Translations under genes and position numbers: made by a program | The notes under the pieces: generated by a model | The model's input: only the letters and a program-made list of their open reading frames with translations | What the model was told of the DNA's origin: nothing | Databases searched by the model: none | Source: Acidimicrobiia bacterium | GTDB taxonomy: Bacteria > Actinomycetota > Acidimicrobiia > Acidimicrobiales > AC-14 | Reading direction: 5' to 3' | NCBI GenBank assembly: GCA_019243595.1 | Contig: JAFAUA010000292.1 | Coordinates: forward strand, 1-6,205 | DNA length: 6,205 nucleotides | Shown: positions 1 through 4,059 of the stretch, piece after piece | How the letters are laid out: each line of letters opens with the position of its first letter | Numbering within the stretch: position 1 is the stretch's first letter

Positions 1-2070
1 CTCCTGGCCGTTGCGGCGCCGGATGTACGGATGCACCGAGCCGCCCTGGATGGGGCCGGGCCTGATCAACGCCACCTCGACGACGAGGTCGTAGAAGGTG
101 CGGGGCTTCAGCCGCGGCAGCGTGGCCATCTGGGCCCGGCTCTCGACCTGGAACACGCCCACCGAGTCGGCTTCGCAGAGCATGTCGTAGACCGCGTCCT
201 CCTGGGGGATCGTGGCCAGGTCGACCTCGACGCCGTAGTGGTCGCGGATGAAGTCGACGCCGAGGTGGAGGACGGTGAGCATGCCGAGGCCGAGCAGGTC
301 GATCTTCACCAGGCCGGCGGCCGCGCAGTCGTCCTTGTCCCACTGCAGGACCGTGCGCCCTTCCATGCGTCCCCACTCGACGGGGCACACCTCGATCACC
401 GGCCGGTCGCAGATCACCATGCCGCCAGAGTGGATGCCGAGGTGGCGGGGGAAGCCCTCGACCTGTTTGGCGAGGGCGAGGACGTTCGCCGGGATGCCCA
501 CGTCGTCGGGGACCTGCTGCACGATCCAGCCCTCGACGTGCTTGCCCCACGCGTCGAGCTGGCCGGGCGGGTGGCCGAAGGCCTTGCCCATGTCGCGGAT
601 CGAGGACTTGGGCCGGTAGGTGATGACGTTCGCGACCTGGGCGGCGTTGTCGCGGCCGTAGTGGTTGTAGACGTACTGGATGGCCTCCTCCCGGCGCTCG
701 TGCTCGATGTCGAGGTCGATGTCGGGAGGGCCGTCGCGCTCGGGTGAGAGGAAGCGTTCGAAGAGCAGGCCGAGGGAGACGGCGTCGGCGTTGGTGATGC
801 TGAGGGCGTAACAGACGGCGGAGTTGGCGGCCGAGCCGCGGCCCTGGCAGTAGATGTTGTTGCGCCGGCAGAACTCGACGATGTCCCAGACGATGAGGAA
901 GTAGCCGGGGAAGCCGAGCGCCTCGATCATCCGCAGCTCGTGGTCGATCTGGTTCCACGCTCCGGGGACGCGCTCCGCTTCACGACGGCCGTAGCGGCGC
1001 TCGGCACCCTCGTAGGCCAGGTGACGCAACCACGTCATCTCCGTGTGCCCCGGCGGCACCGGGTAGTCAGGAAGATTGGGGGCGACCAGGGCGAGGTCGA
1101 AAGCACAGGCCAGGCCGAGCTCAGCCGCCCGCTCGACAACGCCGGGGTACCGGATAAAGCGGCGGGCCTGCTCGGCACCCGAGCGCAGATGGGCGGTGGC
1201 GGCCGCCGGGAGCCAGCCGTCGATCTCGTCGAGGGAGCGGCGGGCGCGCACCGCAGCGAGCGCGGTGGCCAGCGGCCGGCGGGCCTGGGTGGCGTAGTGC
1301 ACGTTGTTGGTGGCGACGACATCGAGGCCACCGGCGCGTTCGGCGAGCTTGACGAGTGCGTCGTTGCGGGCCGAGTCGAGGGGGTCGCCGTGGTCCCACA
1401 GCTCGACGGCGACGTTGTCCTTCCCGAAGGCGACAACGAGATCGGCCAGGGCGCGGGCGGCGGCGGCCGGCCCTGCTTCGGCGAGCGCCGCGGGCACCGT
1501 CCCCTTTCGGCACCCGGTGAGCACCAGCCAGTGGCCGCCGTGGGCCTGGGCCAGGGCCGAGAGGCTGCACTTGGGCAGGCCTTTCTCTCCCCCGCCCATC
1601 TGGGCCTTGCTGATCGTGCGGCATAGGGCTGCGTAGCCCTGCGGGTCGCGCGCCAGCACCACCAGGTGGCGGCCCTCGGGGTCGGCCGCGCCCGCTTGGG
1701 AGCGGCGGGGCAGGTCGAGAGTCAGCTCGGCTCCGAACACGGTGGGCATGCCGACGGCGTGGGCGGCCTGGGCGAAGCGGACGACGCCGTACATGCCGTC
1801 GTGGTCGGTGACGGCCAGGGCCTCGAGTCCGAGGCGGGCCGCCTCCTCGACCAGTTCCTCGGGGTGCGACGCCCCGTCGAGGAAGCTGAAGTTGGTGTGG
1901 CAGTGGAGCTCGGCGTAGGGCACCGCGCCCTGACGGCGGACGACGGCCGGCGGTGGCTCGTAGGGTTGGCGGTGCCGGGACTCGGGGTGGGACGGCCCCG
2001 GCACGGCCTTTCCCCAGGACAGCCTGCGCTCCAGCTCGGACCACGGCATGCTCGGGTTGTTGAACCCCAC
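1..2070 (-). CDS. dnaE2: Error-prone DNA polymerase DnaE2 (ImuC), N-terminal 690 residues, cut by window edge
   Basis: Alpha-subunit (C-family) DNA polymerase of the DnaE2/ImuC type, which carries out mutagenic translesion synthesis, classically with ImuA'/ImuB, after DNA damage. The reading frame is open from 2070 to base 1 and runs off the edge; the family is usually a little over 1,000 residues, so about two thirds is present. Visible in order: the N-terminal GFNNP..PWSELERRL typical of actinobacterial DnaE2; a PHP domain starting ELHCHTNFSFLDGAS (His56, His58) with TDHDGMYG (Asp89, His90); the polymerase-core motif CQGRGSAANS; PDIDLDIEHERR with catalytic aspartates Asp452 and Asp454; and QWDKDDCAAAGLVKIDLLGL with the third catalytic Asp591 (E. 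coli D401, D403, D555 equivalents). The palm is therefore intact. The GTG start at 2070 was chosen over the ATG at 2049 because it keeps the conserved GFNNP residues and has AGGAT 6 nt upstream. A LexA box lies just upstream. No imuA/imuB lies beside its 5' end, where a divergent sigma factor gene sits instead. Family and orientation are near certain; DnaE2 rather than DnaE1 follows from the N-terminus, the IEHERR motif and the SOS box. Confidence 0.96.
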   Translation of the reverse strand, partial: MGFNNPSMPWSELERRLSWGKAVPGPSHPESRHRQPYEPPPAVVRRQGAVPYAELHCHTNFSFLDGASHPEELVEEAARLGLEALAVTDHDGMYGVVRFAQAAHAVGMPTVFGAELTLDLPRRSQAGAADPEGRHLVVLARDPQGYAALCRTISKAQMGGGEKGLPKCSLSALAQAHGGHWLVLTGCRKGTVPAALAEAGPAAAARALADLVVAFGKDNVAVELWDHGDPLDSARNDALVKLAERAGGLDVVATNNVHYATQARRPLATALAAVRARRSLDEIDGWLPAAATAHLRSGAEQARRFIRYPGVVERAAELGLACAFDLALVAPNLPDYPVPPGHTEMTWLRHLAYEGAERRYGRREAERVPGAWNQIDHELRMIEALGFPGYFLIVWDIVEFCRRNNIYCQGRGSAANSAVCYALSITNADAVSLGLLFERFLSPERDGPPDIDLDIEHERREEAIQYVYNHYGRDNAAQVANVITYRPKSSIRDMGKAFGHPPGQLDAWGKHVEGWIVQQVPDDVGIPANVLALAKQVEGFPRHLGIHSGGMVICDRPVIEVCPVEWGRMEGRTVLQWDKDDCAAAGLVKIDLLGLGMLTVLHLGVDFIRDHYGVEVDLATIPQEDAVYDMLCEADSVGVFQVESRAQMATLPRLKPRTFYDLVVEVALIRPGPIQGGSVHPYIRRRNGQE

Positions 2071-2076
2071 GGGCTG

Positions 2077-2082
2077 ATCCTA
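2077..2082 (-). promoter_or_regulatory. Candidate dnaE2 -10 element (TAGGAT), overlapping a possible ribosome binding site
   Basis: Read on the minus strand, TAGGAT lies immediately after the LexA box and 6 nt before the GTG start. It fits the actinobacterial TANNNT -10 pattern. If it is the -10, transcription would start at or next to the GTG, giving a leaderless mRNA, and the LexA box would fill the -35/-10 spacer. No good -35 is visible (GTGCGA at 17-bp spacing). The same bases contain AGGAT, a weak Shine-Dalgarno at 6-nt spacing, so the alternative is a leadered transcript started further upstream. Confidence 0.35.
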
Positions 2083-2098
2083 TCGAACGTACGTTCGA
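2083..2098 (-). promoter_or_regulatory. LexA (SOS) box upstream of dnaE2
   Basis: TCGAACGTACGTTCGA is a perfect 16-bp palindrome and matches the actinobacterial/mycobacterial LexA operator TCGAAC-N4-GTTCGA exactly. It ends 12 nt before the dnaE2 start codon, so bound LexA would cover the promoter. DnaE2 is a known SOS-regulon member in actinobacteria, which makes this the expected position. The box is also 107 nt upstream of the divergent sigma factor start, so an effect on that gene is possible but not shown. Confidence 0.93.
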
Positions 2099-2143
2099 CT
2101 CGCACAGCCGCCGACAGGGCTCCCCGCCCACGCCGTAGAAATT

Positions 2144-2178
2144 CGTTGTCAACGCGATGGGCCTCGAAGGCGTTAACG
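2144..2178. repeat. Two CGTT/AACG palindromes in the divergent promoter region
   Basis: CGTTG-T-CAACG (2144-2154) and CGTTAACG (2171-2178) are two perfect short palindromes with the same outer half-sites, centres about 25 bp apart. Flanking TTCGTT (2142-2147) and AACGAA (2184-2189) add a further interrupted inverted pair. They lie 28-64 nt upstream of the sigma factor GTG and could be an operator, but short palindromes can arise by chance. The rest of 2099-2205 holds no convincing -35/-10 pair for the sigma gene; TTGTCA at 2146-2151 has no -10 at normal spacing. Confidence 0.3.
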
Positions 2179-2205
2179 ACACGAACGAAGCACACCGGGG
2201 GGAAC

Positions 2206-2673
2206 GTGCGGGAGTTTGAGGAGGCGTTCGATGGCCTGTACGGGGTCGCATACCGCGTGGCGTACCGCCTCACCGGCGAGCGGGCCGAGGCCGAGGACGT
2301 GGCCCAGGAAGCGCTCGCTCGGGCCTACTCCCGATGGCGACGAGTCGACGGCTACGCCGAGGCCTGGGTCTCCAAGGTGAGCGCCAACCTCGCCGTCGAC
2401 GTGTGGCGCAGGGCCAACCGTCCGGGCGTCGGCACGGCGCCGTCGTCGCGCGACATCGGCCACGACACTGCCGACCGGGTCGACCTGCACGAGGCACTCC
2501 GGACCCTGCCACGGCGGCAGCGAGAAGTGCTTGTCCTGCGCTATCTCGCCGACCTCCCCGAGCAAGACGTGGCCCGCGCCCTCGGGTGTTCGGCGGGAAC
2601 GGTCAAGCAACACGCGTCGCGCGGGCTCCACACGCTCCGCGGCGTCGTCGCCGAGAGGCACGCCCATGTTTGA
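2206..2673 (+). CDS. RNA polymerase sigma factor, ECF/SigE-like family
   Basis: A 155-residue sigma factor that should bind RNA polymerase core and direct it to a small set of promoters. Region sigma-2 spans about residues 5-70: FEEAFDGLYGVAYRVAYRLTG, then ERAEAEDVAQEALARAYSRW (region 2.2-like) and AWVSKVSANLAVDVWRR (2.3/2.4-like). A short linker follows, then sigma-4 at about 93-150: LHEALRTLPRRQREVLVLRYLADLPEQDVARALGCSAGTVKQHASRGLHTLR, with a clear helix-turn-helix ending in GTVKQHASRGL. There is no C-terminal extension. The wording resembles the actinobacterial SigE family (TIGR02983-like). The GTG start at 2206 was chosen because it begins right at the first sigma-2 helix and no ATG occurs close upstream in frame; a G-run at 2197-2202 is a poor, close ribosome site. 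The stop overlaps the next gene, pointing to one operon with the membrane propeller protein. Target promoters cannot be told from the window. Confidence 0.92.
   Translation: MREFEEAFDGLYGVAYRVAYRLTGERAEAEDVAQEALARAYSRWRRVDGYAEAWVSKVSANLAVDVWRRANRPGVGTAPSSRDIGHDTADRVDLHEALRTLPRRQREVLVLRYLADLPEQDVARALGCSAGTVKQHASRGLHTLRGVVAERHAHV
2653..2658 (+). promoter_or_regulatory. Ribosome binding site of the propeller gene, inside the sigma gene
   Basis: GAGAGG lies 7 nt before the ATG at 2666 and within the last codons of the sigma factor gene. It decides the start of the downstream gene, whose reading frame is open for another 45 codons upstream. Confidence 0.6.
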
Positions 2674-3856
2674 GCACCTCGACGATCCGTCCCCGCGAAC
2701 TCCCGGCGACGATGCACGCGAGGCCGTGCAGCGCCGAGGCAGTCAGCTCGCGGTGCGGCGGCGCCTGATGACGACGGGCACGATCGCCGCCGTCGCCCTG
2801 CTCGCCCTTGCCGGGCCTCTCCTGGCGCTGCGATCTGACGGCGGACGCCGGCGTGTGACGGCAACCGGCCGTCCGACGACGACGTCGCCGGAGCCGGCAG
2901 GCGTCATCACCGGGGTGACGCAGCCGGACGCCAACGGCTCCACCACGACCACGTCGAGCGCAGTGCACGGTGCGACGCCGACGACGCAGGTCCACCGTCC
3001 GGGTGCGACCACGACCACCGTCGCACCGCCGCCGAAGGCGCCCTTGCACCTCGCCGACGCCATCGTGTTCTCCGGCAACCCGAATTCGCAGCCGGGGATC
3101 TGGATCATGAACGCTGACGGCAGCGCCCCGACCCGCCTCACGAACGGCCCGCAGGACGCGTCGCCCGCCTGGGCACCGGACCGCTCGGCGATCGTCTTCG
3201 TACACGGCATGGTCGACAAGAACGCACTCTCGGTTATGAAGCCGGACGGAAGCGACCAGCGGCTGCTCACATCTGGCGCATCTGACCAGTACCCGGCGTG
3301 GTCCCATGACGGGCGCCGGATTGCCTTCTCGAGCGACCGGAACGGCGGCGGCATCTTCTACATGAACGTCGACGGGACCGGCATCACCAAGGTGATCGGC
3401 GACGGCTACGACCCGACCTGGTCGCCCGACGGGAAGAAGCTGGCCTTCACCCGCGACGACAACAACAACGCCGAGATCTACGCGGTCAACGTCGACGGCA
3501 GCGGCGCCGTCGACCTCTCCAACAACCCGCAGTGGGACGCGGCCCCGGCGTGGTCGCCCGACGGGACAAAGATCGCCTTCGAGAGCGGCCGGGACGGCAC
3601 GCCGCAGAATCAGGACACCGACATCTACGTCATGAACGCCGACGGCTCGAACCCGGTCCAGCTCGCCCACAGCCCCAACTTCGACCACAGCCCGGCCTGG
3701 TCCCCCGACGGTACGCGGATCGCCTTCGACAGCTTGCGGCCACCCGCCTGTGACGCCACGGGGTGCTACCAGCACATCTGGGCGATGATGGCCGACGGCA
3801 GCGGCGTGGTGCAGCTCACCCCGATGCCGGGGGGCGAGTTCAGCCCGGGCTGGTAG
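2666..3856 (+). CDS. Membrane-anchored TolB/PD40-type beta-propeller protein, possible anti-sigma partner
   Basis: A 396-residue protein. Residues 1-34 are hydrophilic and end in a basic patch (VRRRL); about 35-55 form one hydrophobic segment (MTTGTIAAVALLALAGPLLAL); about 57-126 are a Thr/Pro/Ser-rich stalk with TTTT runs; about 131-396 are six repeats of the pattern IAF...IYVMNADGS...LT...PAWSPDG, matching the six-bladed TolB-type (PD40) propeller. The charge distribution predicts N-terminus inside and propeller outside. No good signal peptidase site follows the hydrophobic segment, so it is probably an anchor; a cleaved signal is the alternative. The only two cysteines, in blade 6 (PPACDATGCY), could form a disulfide. 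The ATG overlaps the sigma factor stop by 8 bp (ATGTTTGA), implying translational coupling. Sigma genes of this family are often followed by a membrane protein with a short basic cytoplasmic segment that may restrain the sigma factor. No anti-sigma zinc motif (HxxxCxxC) is present, so that role is inferred from position and topology. The propeller ligand is unknown. Confidence 0.88.
   Translation: MFEHLDDPSPRTPGDDAREAVQRRGSQLAVRRRLMTTGTIAAVALLALAGPLLALRSDGGRRRVTATGRPTTTSPEPAGVITGVTQPDANGSTTTTSSAVHGATPTTQVHRPGATTTTVAPPPKAPLHLADAIVFSGNPNSQPGIWIMNADGSAPTRLTNGPQDASPAWAPDRSAIVFVHGMVDKNALSVMKPDGSDQRLLTSGASDQYPAWSHDGRRIAFSSDRNGGGIFYMNVDGTGITKVIGDGYDPTWSPDGKKLAFTRDDNNNAEIYAVNVDGSGAVDLSNNPQWDAAPAWSPDGTKIAFESGRDGTPQNQDTDIYVMNADGSNPVQLAHSPNFDHSPAWSPDGTRIAFDSLRPPACDATGCYQHIWAMMADGSGVVQLTPMPGGEFSPGW
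3419..3566 (+). repeat. In-frame repeat of the propeller blade unit
   Basis: The 16-base string TGGTCGCCCGACGGGA occurs at 3419-3434 and again at 3551-3566, 132 bp (44 codons, one blade) apart; both encode WSPDG. Related degenerate copies occur in the other blades, for example at 3700-3715. It shows the blades share ancestry and could allow recombination that changes blade number. Confidence 0.7.
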
Positions 3857-3865
3857 CGCCGGGGC

Positions 3866-3894
3866 GACCCCGAGAGGGGTCAGGGACATCCCTG
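3866..3894 (+). terminator. Tandem hairpins after the propeller gene, possible terminator
   Basis: Nine bases after the stop, GACCCC-GAGA-GGGGTC (3866-3881) forms a perfect 6-bp stem closed by a GNRA tetraloop. It is followed at once by CAGGG-ACAT-CCCTG (3881-3894), a 5-bp stem. The two share C3881. No T-run follows, so this would be a U-less actinobacterial terminator or an mRNA 3' stabiliser rather than a classical intrinsic terminator. Confidence 0.5.
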
Positions 3895-3907
3895 ATTGGC
3901 AACGGGG

Positions 3908-3991
3908 TGTGACGGATTCATCATTGAGTTTCCTGAAGGATCTGCCCTACCGTCACAGATGAATTTGTAGGCGCTCGCACGTCTCATCTGT
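3908..3991. promoter_or_regulatory. Inverted-repeat cluster upstream of the MMPL gene, possible operator
   Basis: Three inverted pairs interlock here: TGTGACGG (3908-3915) with CCGTCACA (3950-3957); ATTCATC (3916-3922) with GATGAAT (3958-3964); and ACAGATGA (3955-3962) with TCATCTGT (3984-3991). The motifs GTCAC and GATGA thus recur in both orientations within 84 bp. A weak promoter-like pair, TTGAGT (3924-3929) and TACCGT (3948-3953) with an 18-bp spacer, lies among them. The arrangement suits an operator for a dimeric repressor (MMPL-type transporters often have a local regulator) or alternative RNA structures in a leader. No regulator gene is visible here. Confidence 0.4.
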
Positions 3992-4044
3992 CACTTCGGG
4001 TCCGGCCCATTCGTCGTACCTACAGCGAATACTTCACACCACGT

Positions 4045-4050
4045 AAAGGA
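4045..4050 (+). promoter_or_regulatory. Ribosome binding site of the MMPL gene
   Basis: AAAGGA lies 9 nt before the ATG at 4060, which supports that start; it is followed directly by a protein N-terminus (MLERLAR...RRRRRVLVLW) normal for the family. Confidence 0.6.
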
Positions 4051-4059
4051 CGCTCCTCG

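Noticed and set aside
31..747. Plus-strand frames across dnaE2, such as 31-747 and 940-1626.
   Set aside because: They lie antisense to the catalytic core of dnaE2 and have no family features or plausible start signals.
2147..2152. TTGACA on the minus strand as the -35 of dnaE2.
   Set aside because: No -10-like hexamer lies 16-19 bp downstream (the bases are GC only), and it is about 65 bp from the better -10 candidate next to the LexA box.
1666..2205. An upstream in-frame extension of the sigma factor back to 1666.
   Set aside because: The extension lies over dnaE2 and the SOS box, adds no sigma-family sequence, and the GTG at 2206 begins right at the first sigma-2 helix.
1121..2251. A 376-codon minus-strand frame overlapping dnaE2 and the divergent promoter region.
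   Set aside because: It is out of frame with dnaE2, is Arg/Pro/Gly-rich, and would run through the LexA box; the dnaE2 frame has the conserved motifs.
2869..3030. The Thr-codon-rich tract as a possible microsatellite or CRISPR-like repeat.
   Set aside because: The short ACG/ACC runs are irregular, in frame, and explained by the Thr/Pro-rich stalk of the membrane protein; there are no spaced direct repeats.
2603..3889. A 428-codon minus-strand open frame opposite the propeller gene.
   Set aside because: It is Arg/Val-rich without a recognisable motif and covers the clear six-blade repeat protein on the plus strand, so it is a codon-bias shadow.
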